DNA of 57,900 nucleotides, taken from NCBI GenBank assembly GCA_020050835.1, contig JAGVKB010000091.1:1-57900 (forward strand), given 5' to 3'. Each line of letters begins with the position of its first letter. The first letter of the stretch is position 1. Below are positions 25,721 through 33,713 of this stretch, one piece after another. Source of the DNA: Candidatus Obscuribacterales bacterium. Lineage in GTDB: Bacteria; Cyanobacteriota; Vampirovibrionia; Obscuribacterales; Obscuribacteraceae. The translations under genes were made by a program, and so were the position numbers. Below the pieces are notes generated by a model, which saw nothing but the letters and a program-made list of their open reading frames with translations, was not told where the DNA came from and searched no databases.

Positions 25721-26929
25721 TCATCTTCGTCCGCCACCACCTCGTCGACCACCGCCGAGGCCCTCTGGTGCCATCCGCTCACCGGCGCCGCTGGCTCCTC
25801 CGTCGCCAAGCCTGCGCAATCCATTGAGTGCTCCTAATCCACCTAGTCCATCTCGCCCGGTGTATCTGCCTGTATCTCGACCGGTGTCCATGCCCGAATC
25901 CCGTCCTGTGTCCCGGCCAGTGTAGTCGCCGGTGTATCTGCCGGTATCGCGACCGGTATAGGAGCCTGTGTATCGGCCGGTGTCGCTTCCTGTGTATCGG
26001 CCAGTGTCTCTACCGGTAAAGCGGCCATCGCCGGGTATACCAAAGCCATCGCCTGACAGCATCGGTTCTGTAAATAGTGAATGAAAGGGAGTCATGCTGT
26101 CTGGATGTGCGAAGGCGGGCCGATCGGAGGCCGCGGACCGTCCATAGTATCGTCCAAATGGCGAGCCGGCCTCGCGGCTGTAACGCGCTCGCTGATCTCC
26201 CCAACTTCGCATAAGCCCTCTATTGGCCAGGTTTCTGGGAATGTAGTTTCTCGCTCCGTCAGCGCCCCACCAATAGGGATCACCATCTCCGCCCCAGTAA
26301 CATGGCTGATTGTACGGTAGCCCTTCGTCCGATTCTGCCATGTCCGCTGCAGCTTGCAGCGCATTGGCTGTCAACCCGAGTTCGGCCGCTGTCGTTTCAT
26401 CTAACATTCCGGATGACATATCTGAATTGCAGTCATCAAGTTGAGAGCTATCGTCAGGCGCCGGTGCAATCACTTGATTGTCGATACTAAATGAGCCTTC
26501 CGGTATGTTCGGCCCGCCGGCAGTTTGTGGCGCCGTATTCTGACTGGCTGGCTGTTGCTGAGGCTGTTGGGCGGCTGGAGCTGGTGGCGGCAGGTCGATT
26601 GGAGTGCCTGTTTTATCTACATACCAACGCTGTCCTTGCGATCCGGTGTAAACGGCCAGAGTCTTCCCGTCATTTACTCCTGCTCCTGGCAACTTCCAGG
26701 GCTTCTGATTGCGATCGAAATAGTATTGCTTGCCGTTCTTTCCGGTCACCACGTGGTAAAGCGTCAAGGAGGTGGAATTCTGGGCAGACGTTTGACCGGA
26801 GGCAGCGCCGGCAAGCGGAGTCTGGCTTGACGAGGCAGGCGCCCTTGTGGGCAGGGTGGCGATCGCTAGCGCTGTAACGAGTACCGAAAGTACCTTCATT
26901 CTTGGGCTCTGGTTGACAATATCAGACAT
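25721..26929 (-). CDS. Secreted Gly/Tyr/Thr/Asp repeat protein
   Basis: The protein has 402 residues; ATG 26929 with AAGGA upstream, a signal peptide within residues 11-32. Two short homologous modules (KNGKQYYFDRNQKPW and SQGQRWYVDKTGTP) resemble small YKWYF-type beta-hairpins. A Gln/Pro/Ala linker follows, then a helix-rich acidic part, and a Tyr/Arg/Gly middle. The C-terminus has about 15 units of the four-residue type G-R-Y/D-T (25855-26035) and ends in a Gly/Arg tail. Such low-complexity tails suggest a surface, matrix or RNA/polyanion-binding role. No family recognised. The repeats are nearly identical in DNA and could vary in number. Confidence 0.7.
   Translation of the reverse strand: MSDIVNQSPRMKVLSVLVTALAIATLPTRAPASSSQTPLAGAASGQTSAQNSTSLTLYHVVTGKNGKQYYFDRNQKPWKLPGAGVNDGKTLAVYTGSQGQRWYVDKTGTPIDLPPPAPAAQQPQQQPASQNTAPQTAGGPNIPEGSFSIDNQVIAPAPDDSSQLDDCNSDMSSGMLDETTAAELGLTANALQAAADMAESDEGLPYNQPCYWGGDGDPYWWGADGARNYIPRNLANRGLMRSWGDQRARYSREAGSPFGRYYGRSAASDRPAFAHPDSMTPFHSLFTEPMLSGDGFGIPGDGRFTGRDTGRYTGSDTGRYTGSYTGRDTGRYTGDYTGRDTGRDSGMDTGRDTGRYTGRDGLGGLGALNGLRRLGDGGASGAGERMAPEGLGGGRRGGGGRR
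25855..26035 (-). repeat. 12-base tandem repeats encoding G-(R/S/D)-(Y/D)-T
   Basis: Imperfect 12-base units, seen on the plus strand as variants of TATCTGCCGGTG, repeat about 15 times within the C-terminal coding part of the gene at 25721-26929. Substitutions keep the reading frame and the Thr-Gly core, indicating coding selection and likely slippage variability. Confidence 0.8.
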
Positions 26930-27139
26930 CCTCGGCGTCCTTCTCTAAGCTGCATGGGATTTCAAATGTACTATTCCTCGGAGTGGGCTCCTCTCAACAT
27001 TATGCAAGTGAGTGCGAATTTAGCGCGCCGTGAAATTGCCAAAGGATAAAGCGCTGTATCATTTCGGCAGCCTGTGTTCTTCTGTGCAACAAATGGGCTG
27101 CATATCTCAAAAATCAGGCTCGAAGGAACCCAACAGAAA

Positions 27140-28069
27140 ATGGCACCAGTTCGAAAACAATTGATTGCACTCAGTGCCGGCACGCTAATCATGACCTCGT
27201 TTGTCCTCACCGTGCCTGTAGTGTTCGCTTCCACCGATCAAGCTAAGAATGGATTGGGAGATACGGAGTTAGCGAAGGTGCAAGGAGAAGTCGGAATTGC
27301 CGTAGTTGATGTAACGAGAAACAAGCGATTCTTTTTCAATCAAGACAAACCTTTTCCCATGCAGAGCGTTTGCAAGCTGCCGATTGCGGTTGCAATTCTG
27401 CTGCTCGCTGATGCCGGGAAGCTTTCAGTCCATGAGAAATTGACTGTCAGAAAGACGGAAGTAGATCAGAATCACAGCCCGATTAAGGAGGCGATTCAAG
27501 GACGGCAATCTGAATTCACCATCCGCAACCTCATCACCCGAGCGATTTGCGACAGCGATAACACTGCCTGTGATGCACTGATTCGCCGCGCCGGTGGTGC
27601 GAATGTGGTGACTCGCACAATCACTGACGCCGGAATCGGAGGAATCAGAGTAGATCGTCCAGAAAGAACTCTGCAGCCCGATAGCCTACAGATTGCTACC
27701 TATCTTGAAGATCCACGAGATACGGCGGCTCCGAAGGCGGTGGTCGACCTGTTGCAGAAGATTTACAGCGGAAGCTTGCTATCAAAAGAATCTAGAGCAC
27801 TCATACTGGAAGATTTATTCAACTGCCAGACAGGATCTAATCGGCTGAAGGCTGGATTGCCTCCAGAATGGAGATTGGCACACAAAACAGGAACCGGCCG
27901 GGATGTATCTGGACGAAACACAGCAACTAATGATGTTGGGATTATCGTGGGTCCCGGAGGCGAGACTATTTTCATTGCGGTCTTAACTAAAGGATTGCGA
28001 GCAAAGATAGAAGTTCGTGAAGCGCTCATGGCACAGATTGCAACTAGAGCAGTTGCTGGTGAGCTTTAA
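27140..28069 (+). CDS. Class A (serine) beta-lactamase
   Basis: The protein has 309 residues; ATG 27140 with AAGGA 12 bases before. Signal peptide 1-30 (ends VVFAS). All active-site elements are visible: S76-V-C-K79 (Ser70/Lys73), SDN in CDSDNTACD (Ser130), ERTLQ as the Glu166 omega-loop (with Gln where Asn170 is usual), and KTGTG (Lys234). The overall pattern, including FTIRNLITRAI, is nearest the divergent A2 (PER/CfxA-like) group. It hydrolyses beta-lactams in the periplasm. The Cys inside the SxxK motif and Gln at position 170 are noteworthy. A class A PBP is encoded 23 kb away. Resistance spectrum cannot be inferred. Confidence 0.9.
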   Translation: MAPVRKQLIALSAGTLIMTSFVLTVPVVFASTDQAKNGLGDTELAKVQGEVGIAVVDVTRNKRFFFNQDKPFPMQSVCKLPIAVAILLLADAGKLSVHEKLTVRKTEVDQNHSPIKEAIQGRQSEFTIRNLITRAICDSDNTACDALIRRAGGANVVTRTITDAGIGGIRVDRPERTLQPDSLQIATYLEDPRDTAAPKAVVDLLQKIYSGSLLSKESRALILEDLFNCQTGSNRLKAGLPPEWRLAHKTGTGRDVSGRNTATNDVGIIVGPGGETIFIAVLTKGLRAKIEVREALMAQIATRAVAGEL

Positions 28070-28139
28070 GATAGGGAGCCAAGCCGGCAAAGCATAGCTA
28101 CAAGGAACTGGCACGGCTTGGAGACCTTTATCCGGTCGA

Positions 28140-28982
28140 CTATTTCAGTAAGGACAAGGACTTCTGTCTGGACGTTGATCGTTGAATGGCTGGCGCAGTC
28201 TCGATTAGAGTCGCCCCGACCAGGCTTGGCTCGTAAATGGAGTATCTCGACTCCTCGTGCATCCAATCAACTAGCCCGAACAGTTTCATGAATCGGATCA
28301 CAAGCCAAGATAAATCAATTTCGAACGGTCGGAAGCCGCTGCGTGCTGAGCCTGGAAATGCATGATGATTGTTGTGCCAACCCTCACCTGCCGTCAATAA
28401 AGCAACCCACCATACATTAGCGCTGTCGTCGTTAGTTGGGTAATTTTTGTATCCCAGTTTTGGAAGATGGCACACAACATTCAAGAGCAGCGGGACTTGC
28501 TGCACTATTAATGCTGCTGCCAGACTACCCAGTGCGATGGGCCAACCAAAGCAAAGCAGCAGTATGCCTCTGAATGAAAACCCAATCGCTGAATTGAGCA
28601 GGTGTGCGTTTTTCCACCTTCCATCTTGCTCGAGGAAGCGGTAGATCGGATCTTTGACTAAATCTTTGGCTTGCAACATGGGATCGAGGTGAGCTGGATA
28701 ACGCTTTTTGAAGAACCAGCCAAAGTAGGCATGTTTCCAACCGTGACGCGGTGAATGTGGATCTAGTTCCTGATCTGTATTGCGATGATGAGCACGATGC
28801 ATGGTTGCCCACCAGATTGGCGAACCTTCAAAAGCCAGATAACCTCCGAAAACCCAAAAATATTCCAGTAGTTTTGGACAACGGAAGGAACGGTGTGCGA
28901 GCAAGCGGTGATAACCGATTGTCACGCCCATTATGTGCCACAGATAGGAAAGGATAAATGTTGCTAGAAATGCAATTAGCAT
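28140..28982 (-). CDS. Acyl-CoA/acyl-lipid delta-9 fatty acid desaturase
   Basis: The protein has 280 residues. ATG 28982 with AGGAG at 5 bases is preferred to an in-frame TTG at 29018. A di-iron membrane enzyme that places a double bond in fatty acyl chains. Three histidine boxes are visible: HRLLAHRSF (HxxxxH), HRAHH (HxxHH) and HNNHHAFPGSAR (HxxHH). Four hydrophobic segments flank them. It is slightly shorter than typical DesC (about 300). The remaining electron-transfer partner must be elsewhere. It could control membrane fluidity, fitting with the neighbouring RRM proteins, which are cold-induced in cyanobacteria (inference). Confidence 0.93.
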   Translation of the reverse strand: MLIAFLATFILSYLWHIMGVTIGYHRLLAHRSFRCPKLLEYFWVFGGYLAFEGSPIWWATMHRAHHRNTDQELDPHSPRHGWKHAYFGWFFKKRYPAHLDPMLQAKDLVKDPIYRFLEQDGRWKNAHLLNSAIGFSFRGILLLCFGWPIALGSLAAALIVQQVPLLLNVVCHLPKLGYKNYPTNDDSANVWWVALLTAGEGWHNNHHAFPGSARSGFRPFEIDLSWLVIRFMKLFGLVDWMHEESRYSIYEPSLVGATLIETAPAIQRSTSRQKSLSLLK

Positions 28983-29589
28983 AGAACTCCTGAACTCGTG
29001 CTGTCCTCGAGTTTCCAATCCACAACGGAAACAGATATGTCAGGATTTGCTGGCTCAGCACGCAGCTCCTAGCTGACTACTGTAAAAGTGTGTCCGACGA
29101 AATCCACAACTATTGAAGGGCTCTATTATTACATTAATCCGTATCTCAGTATATATGCATTGTATTGTTGAATTGCAGGTAAAGCCCCAGGGGCTGAGCT
29201 TTCGCTCGGACGGAAGTGAGGACATGTGCTTCGGAAAAGTAGCCTGAACACCTGAAGAATAGCTATTACCCGTGGCAATCTTCGATTTCTTCAGTTCGCT
29301 TAAAGTAATGTGTCATAATGGAAATACTCGACAGGCTTGGATTTTCCTCGGACATCTCCTTTTCAGTCGCACAGCCAGGAGTACCTTTGGGTGCCGCGCC
29401 AAGAAAATGGAAGCAGCGTTCCTGGTAAATCCGGAATTGAAGCAGCAATGTAGGATCCGTCATTGTCCCAAGGTACTTGGATTCGTCCTTTAGTACCGTA
29501 CGAGCACTACCGCGCGGTTTCGGCGGTTAGGGTTGCCGACTTCAAATCGGCAGACGGCTTTATGAAAGTAATGAAACGAAGATCAGCAT
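28983..29589. other. 607-base divergent region with structured leader of the RRM gene
   Basis: No protein gene is supported. Short inverted repeats occur on the plus strand: AGCCCC-A-GGGGCT (29183-29195) directly followed by GAGC-TTTC-GCTC (29196-29207) and then GGACGGAAGT, a string also found in glnA-type glutamine riboswitches; the other glnA-specific strings are not visible. Nearer the gene lie the palindrome ACCGCGCGGT (about 29509-29518) and the hairpin TGCCGA/TCGGCA (29534-29552). A promoter-like CATAAT occurs near 29317. A long regulated 5' leader is plausible. Confidence 0.35.
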
Positions 29590-29880
29590 ATGACAATAAA
29601 ACTACTGGTTGGCAATATATCGACAGAGGCTAACGAAGACCTCATTCGCAATCTGTTCTCGGCAACGGCTGGACCCGTGAATTCCGTGGATATACCGCAA
29701 AATCCTAAGACAGGCAAAAACAGAGGTTATGCTCTGGTCGAAATGAACACTGATCTGGATGCAGAGCAGGCTGTTCGCGATCTCGATGGTGCGGAGCTTG
29801 GGGGAAGAGTAATGGCGATCAGTGTAGTCGAGCGTACTCAGACGAAACGCAAATGGTACAAGTTTTGGGTTAAATGCTAA
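29590..29880 (+). CDS. RRM-domain RNA-binding protein (cyanobacterial Rbp-type) 1
   Basis: The protein has 96 residues; ATG 29590. A single RNA-recognition motif fills residues 1-80: RNP2 LLVGNI, RNP1 KNRGYALVEM, and DLDGAELGGRVMAISV. The short tail is basic and aromatic (KRKWYKFWVKC). Single-RRM proteins of this length are abundant in cyanobacteria, where they bind U-rich RNA and are often cold-induced through their 5' leaders. The long upstream region supports leader control here. A second RRM gene lies convergent 290 bases away. Confidence 0.92.
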   Translation: MTIKLLVGNISTEANEDLIRNLFSATAGPVNSVDIPQNPKTGKNRGYALVEMNTDLDAEQAVRDLDGAELGGRVMAISVVERTQTKRKWYKFWVKC

Positions 29881-30006
29881 AGCTAACCGATGCTTGCCGG
29901 ACCACTCGCTGGCGCGGACAGTACCAGATAACTCGGCGTTCTATCTCCTGGCTCTGCTGGTGTTGCCATATTTGAGCTATCGTTGAGATAAACCGGGTAG
30001 TCGAAA

Positions 30007-30056
30007 ATGCATCAAGCAACAGTCATCACCTGAAGGTGAGTTGCTGCTTGATGCAT
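30007..30056 (-). terminator. Bidirectional hairpin between convergent RRM genes
   Basis: Arms ATGCATCAAGCA (30007-30018) and TGCTTGATGCAT (30045-30056) pair perfectly over 12 bases, with an inner CACCT/AGGTG stem. On the minus strand the outer arm is followed by TTTTC, which fits termination of the minus-strand RRM gene; on the plus strand the U-tract is missing. Confidence 0.65.
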
Positions 30057-30171
30057 CTCCAAGCTCAACCTGCGCCTGCCAACATACTGAAAGACAGATA
30101 CGGCACAAACAGGCAATCGTTTTGGATAAGGCTAACGACCGGTAATAGTTCGGATCTTTACGACCGAATTA

Positions 30172-30432
30172 TCAAAAACTCTTAGGTTTAGGTGTAGCCA
30201 GGTTGACGGCGAGCTGGCGACCATCAACGTCTTTGCCGTTTAGGTGCTGGATTGCAGCTTCTGCCTCATCTTTGGTTTCCATTTCGACAAAGGCAAACCC
30301 ACGTTTCCGACCGGAGTCTCGATCGGTCGGAATTGCAACGGAAATCACCTTCCCGTGCTGAACGAACAGATTCTCCATGTCAGCTTCAGTTAGCTTAAAC
30401 GACAGGTTGCCTACAAATAACTTCGTGCTCAT
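30172..30432 (-). CDS. RRM-domain RNA-binding protein (cyanobacterial Rbp-type) 2
   Basis: The protein has 86 residues from ATG 30432 (MSTKLFVGNL, the canonical RRM start). An open frame continues to 30510, but that extension is a leader containing hairpins. RNP2 is LFVGNL and RNP1 KRGFAFVEM; TDRDSGRKRGFAFVEME is almost textbook. The C-terminus after the RRM is only LATPKPKSF. It is a standard single RRM and binds RNA in the cytoplasm. The terminator-like hairpin just upstream suggests attenuation. Confidence 0.93.
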   Translation of the reverse strand: MSTKLFVGNLSFKLTEADMENLFVQHGKVISVAIPTDRDSGRKRGFAFVEMETKDEAEAAIQHLNGKDVDGRQLAVNLATPKPKSF

Positions 30433-30991
30433 ATTTTCTCGAATAGCATTAAACTCTACCAAAAACGTTTTTGGCAAAAGGGGCTCACTAGCTTCGTAGC
30501 CCTCAGACATTATTACACGTAATGGTCGAACATAAGCGACTAAGCAGCAAACAGTTTATCAATCATCACGTGTAACTTCGATTGATCCTTAGAACGGCGC
30601 CGGCCTTTCCTTGGCAACTCTCTAGCTGGTAGGTAGCTTCGTTGAAGGCTGAGCGCTGTTACTGCCGTTCAGGTACGAACGAGGGCGGTTGTTAAGTTTG
30701 CCGCAGAGAACTGCTCTTGAGTTGGACAATAGGCTATTGCTGCATCTCTTTACTGCTCAATGAGCACAGGCAAGCGCGAAGGCTCAATCTGTGTCATACT
30801 GGCAGTGTGTCCGCAGATTTTGCCCGGACAGTTTCGATCGATTAATTGCAATTTGTAAATCCTCCGAAATCCAGGCAGGTTGAGGGATTACGGACACACG
30901 TATCTGACAGGACAGCCAGATTATCGGGGCATGGGTCAGATATCGGATTGCTTGGTGAATGAGGTTGAATGCACACTGAGAGGATAAGCTC
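30433..30991. other. Divergent intergenic region with RRM leader
   Basis: 559 bases. The left 110 bases are the hairpin-rich leader of the minus-strand RRM gene. An 8-base inverted repeat TTACACGT (30513-30520) / ACGTGTAA (30568-30575) encloses a further 47 bases. The remainder up to the small cysteine protein at 30992 shows no gene. Confidence 0.4.
30459..30503 (-). promoter_or_regulatory. Attenuator-like tandem hairpins in the RRM leader
   Basis: Minus strand order: hairpin GGGCT/AGCCC (30481-30502) followed by CTTTT (terminator-like), then the perfect 16-base palindrome CCAAAAACGTTTTTGG (30459-30474), then the ATG at 30432. A terminator-like stem upstream of the start fits leader control (transcription attenuation or a temperature-sensitive fold). 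No leader peptide was identified. Confidence 0.4.
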
Positions 30992-31168
30992 ATGGTTATC
31001 TGTCCGATTGCTAGAGCGGTTCACTGTACCGGGTGTCCATTTGTTCAATTTTGTCCGGCCAAGACAATTCTTGGAGATTACGGTAAAGATGATTCAGTGA
31101 CCGCCAAGAACCAGGGCGAGCCAGAGCAACCGATGATTGCGAAAGAATCTGGTGACTCAAACGCATAA
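30992..31168 (+). CDS. Small four-cysteine protein (58 residues)
   Basis: ATG 30992 with GAGAGGAT upstream; TAA at 31166. The first 30 residues read MVICPIARAVHCTGC... then FCPAKTILGDYG, giving C-x7-C-x2-C-x5-C. This layout recalls small 'CP-A-AV-C-xC-P...CPAK..-GDY' proteins from anaerobes and deep-branching bacteria, thought to bind Zn or an iron-sulphur cluster; function unknown. The C-terminus is polar and disordered (Asp/Lys/Glu/Gln). It lies 51 bases before the patatin-like gene on the same strand and may be co-transcribed with it. Codon structure and ribosome site make it a real gene, although it is short. Confidence 0.7.
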   Translation: MVICPIARAVHCTGCPFVQFCPAKTILGDYGKDDSVTAKNQGEPEQPMIAKESGDSNA

Positions 31169-31219
31169 TGCAATATAGTTCTTTCTGCAATGTTGATTGA
31201 GAAGGAACGGTAGTATTGC

Positions 31220-32224
31220 ATGCATCGAGTATGGAGAATCTTGTCGATTGATGGCGGCGGCACTCGCGGTGTCATTCCGGCAACTATATTGGCTTCGATT
31301 GAAGCGCGCACAGGGCAGCCGATATCGCAGCTATTCGATTTGATCGCCGGAACGTCCACTGGTGGCATTCTAGCGCTTGGTCTTACAAAGCCGAATCTGC
31401 ATGGTGAGCCGGAATTCTCCGCTCGAAACATTTGTGAGTTGTACTTGCAAGAGATACCCAATATCTTTCAGGACCCGCAATCATGGTGGGGCAATCTATT
31501 GCGTCCCAAATACAGGTCGTTTGCATTTCAAGAGGTGCTCAAGAATTCTTTCGGCACCTGCCGTTTGAAAAATGCGCTGACTGATGTCTTGATTCCATGC
31601 TATGACATAGAACATCGATTACCTTACATCTTTAAGAGCAGCGCAGCAAAGGTGGAAAGTGAATCCGATTTTCAGATGCGTGACGTGGCGCTCGCGGCGG
31701 CTGCTTCGCCAACCTTGTTCCATCCGATTCGCATACCGCGATCTAGCACCGGCAGAGATATCTGTCTAGTAGATGGCGGTGTGTTCGCAAACAATCCATC
31801 GCTGTGCGCTCTTTCGGAAGTTAAGTCTGTGCGACCTGGCGATAACGATCAGTACTTCATGGTTTCGCTGGGCACCGGCAGATCATCACGACCTCTGACA
31901 GATGAATTTGTCAGTCTCTGGGGATATGTGCAATGGTCTCGCCCGATGCTCGAGCTAGTAATGGAGAGTATTAGTGAGTCGGTGCACGAGCAAATGAAAC
32001 ATTTGTTGCCGTCAATCAATGATCAAGAGTACTTTCGTCTCCAGGTGGATCTCCCGCAACGGACGGACCCAGCTATAGACAATGCTTCACTCAAACATCT
32101 GCAAGCGCTCGATCAGGCAGCAAAAAACTTTTGCTCGGAAAGCGGCAGCGGTAAGACATTGGACGAGATCTGCAAGACATTACTTCGCCTGAGCGAACAG
32201 AATGCTGCTGGCCTGCAAGTCTGA
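31220..32224 (+). CDS. Patatin-like phospholipase 1 (cytoplasmic)
   Basis: The protein has 334 residues; ATG 31220 with GAGAAGGA 12 bases before. Ser-Asp dyad lipase: oxyanion loop DGGGTRG, nucleophile elbow GTSTGG, catalytic Asp in DGGVFANNPS. RVWRILSIDGGGTRG at the very N-terminus and no signal peptide or membrane helix indicate a soluble enzyme that hydrolyses acyl esters of phospholipids. Closest in architecture to CapV/bacterial cytosolic patatins. CapV is a CBASS effector, but no cGAS-like cyclase, E2 or JAB gene lies here, so a defence role is not supported. Preceded by the small four-Cys gene. Confidence 0.92.
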   Translation: MHRVWRILSIDGGGTRGVIPATILASIEARTGQPISQLFDLIAGTSTGGILALGLTKPNLHGEPEFSARNICELYLQEIPNIFQDPQSWWGNLLRPKYRSFAFQEVLKNSFGTCRLKNALTDVLIPCYDIEHRLPYIFKSSAAKVESESDFQMRDVALAAAASPTLFHPIRIPRSSTGRDICLVDGGVFANNPSLCALSEVKSVRPGDNDQYFMVSLGTGRSSRPLTDEFVSLWGYVQWSRPMLELVMESISESVHEQMKHLLPSINDQEYFRLQVDLPQRTDPAIDNASLKHLQALDQAAKNFCSESGSGKTLDEICKTLLRLSEQNAAGLQV

Positions 32225-32404
32225 TGAAGCTGCGGTAACTTAGGCGCTGGCTGCAAATTGGTGAGCACCGTATTTGTAAGCGCCAATGGAGCGTGTGCTG
32301 GTTCAGTGCCGCGAACCTACTTATCCGGCTAATCGCGGACATTCCTTTCCGAGCGCGCCTGGAGCGCTGACCAGGCTGTTGATTTACATGGAATCAACTC
32401 AGGT

Positions 32405-32926
32405 TTAAGCCTCGTATACGAATAGCTTCTTGAACTTTTCCCAGAACTCTCCACCCAGTATGAAGAAGCTGAGCAGAAATGCAATTTCCCCGCTGAGAAG
32501 CAGATAGAGCTTGGCTGTCTGATCGCGGGGGAGCAGATCGGGAAGATAGCCGCTCAGATAAAGTGGAACAATACTTCCTATATTTACAGCCAGTCCGAAG
32601 TAATATCGGCCGCGAGAGACTTTCTTCGGAGGTCCCATCTTTTGAAGAGCTTGTTTTGCCTTGTCAATCAGAAGGTCGAAAGTCTCTTTGCCCAGAATTG
32701 CAATAGCAAGCAAACCGCCAATTTCCGGACCACCGACAACACAAGTGCCGACAATAGCTGTTGCCACTGCCGGGTGCAGCCCGAGAAACGGCACAACAAA
32801 CGCCGCGAGGGGCAAAATGAAGGAGATCACCAGTAGCGAGCAGCCGAGATAGAACTTGGCAGTAAGCTTAAACTCGGAAACGCTGCTCAGGTCCTTATCG
32901 GATGAGTGCCTTTGCGGCTCAGTCAT
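32405..32926 (-). CDS. Small membrane protein of the 'transporter suffix' type
   Basis: The protein has 173 residues; ATG 32926. An upstream open frame to 33052 lacks a ribosome site. Four hydrophobic helices are apparent: about 30-58 (FYLGCSLLVISFILPLAAFV), 60-90 (AVATAIVGTCVVGGPEIGGL), 112-134 (GLAVNIGSIVPLYLSGYL) and 145-162 (LYLLLSGEIAFLLSFFIL). GRYYFGLAVNIGSIVPLY matches the small conserved proteins annotated as 'transporter suffix domain'; this is a recollection of the family, and the biochemical role is unknown. It is located in the cytoplasmic membrane. Confidence 0.7.
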   Translation of the reverse strand: MTEPQRHSSDKDLSSVSEFKLTAKFYLGCSLLVISFILPLAAFVVPFLGLHPAVATAIVGTCVVGGPEIGGLLAIAILGKETFDLLIDKAKQALQKMGPPKKVSRGRYYFGLAVNIGSIVPLYLSGYLPDLLPRDQTAKLYLLLSGEIAFLLSFFILGGEFWEKFKKLFVYEA

Positions 32927-32981
32927 GGCTTGTCTCCAGATTGTTTGTAGTATTTGAGCAGTGCCAGTGTGAAATTTGCGG

Positions 32982-33713
32982 TTACGGTACCAGCTCCGCC
33001 ATGTCGTGTGACTGCAAAAACTTGGCGAATGAAGGACGGAGGTCTGACCCATCCGTCCACCGCGGAATTAGTGTTGGGGATGCCACAGAATACCAATTTG
33101 TCACAATCGATCCGTGTCCGAAATTTTGCGACTGAACAGACTGCAAGGAATGAACTCCGCCGGACTTGGTAGGTACAAAGACCGTTGCATCTCGACGGCG
33201 ATCGACGCTCATGATCACCGCTGTGTTTCTGTTGTAGTAGACGTCAACACTTTCTGTAATCAGCTCGAATTCATCACTTGTTCTTGGGATAGCGGTAGAG
33301 CGCAGCACTGTTCGAACCATTATCTCGTTGGCAACTTCGGACTTGTTGATGAAGGGGACGCGTAGAGTTTCCCACCATCGGCCAGACCGATCCCGGAGGT
33401 GTCCGAAGGTTTGGGCATTGCGATCCATCAGCCTCGTTTGAGTGGGCTTCCCATCCTTGCCGGACATGAATTGATCGGAGTAGTCGTGCTGCCATGTTCC
33501 CGCCATCCAGTCTGGTACTAAGTACCAACTTTCAGTTGCTCCTTGCCGAGGCAGCATATTTTCATTGAATACGGCACCGGGCTGAATCGTTGGCAGGACA
33601 TGTTCTTCCCACTGTTGGGCCGATAGCTGGAAGGTCTCTGCGCGAGCTTCCAATGCACCAGCAGTGCAAAGAAGCAGCAACAATAGCACCCACATATTGT
33701 TATGACCGGGCAT
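32982..33713 (-). CDS. Secreted protein of unknown function
   Basis: The protein has 243 residues; ATG 33713, or ATG 33695. Signal peptide MWVLLLLLLCTAGALEARA. The mature part is Trp-rich (WEEHVLP, WYLVPDWMAGTWQHDY, RSGRWWETLRVP). 'P-W-AGTW' followed by beta strands resembles small lipocalin-like or DUF-type domains with a WxGTW start (weak). An Asn/Thr/Val-rich C-terminus follows. No catalytic motif. It is 55 bases before the membrane-protein gene on the same strand, so the two may form one transcript. Confidence 0.65.
   Translation of the reverse strand: MPGHNNMWVLLLLLLCTAGALEARAETFQLSAQQWEEHVLPTIQPGAVFNENMLPRQGATESWYLVPDWMAGTWQHDYSDQFMSGKDGKPTQTRLMDRNAQTFGHLRDRSGRWWETLRVPFINKSEVANEIMVRTVLRSTAIPRTSDEFELITESVDVYYNRNTAVIMSVDRRRDATVFVPTKSGGVHSLQSVQSQNFGHGSIVTNWYSVASPTLIPRWTDGSDLRPSFAKFLQSHDMAELVP

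Noticed and set aside
29266-29493. Small open frames on both strands in the RRM upstream region
   Set aside because: No ribosome sites or domain content; they overlap each other and the probable leader.
29535-29551. Hairpin with loop CTTCAAA, identical to a selenocysteine tRNA (UCA) anticodon loop
   Set aside because: No acceptor stem, long variable arm, or T-loop (GGTTCGA-type) could be placed around it, so it is not a tRNA gene.
31220-32224. CBASS effector (CapV-like) candidate
   Set aside because: The protein is a plain patatin and no cGAS-like cyclase or accessory CBASS genes are adjacent; a metabolic lipase is the simpler reading.
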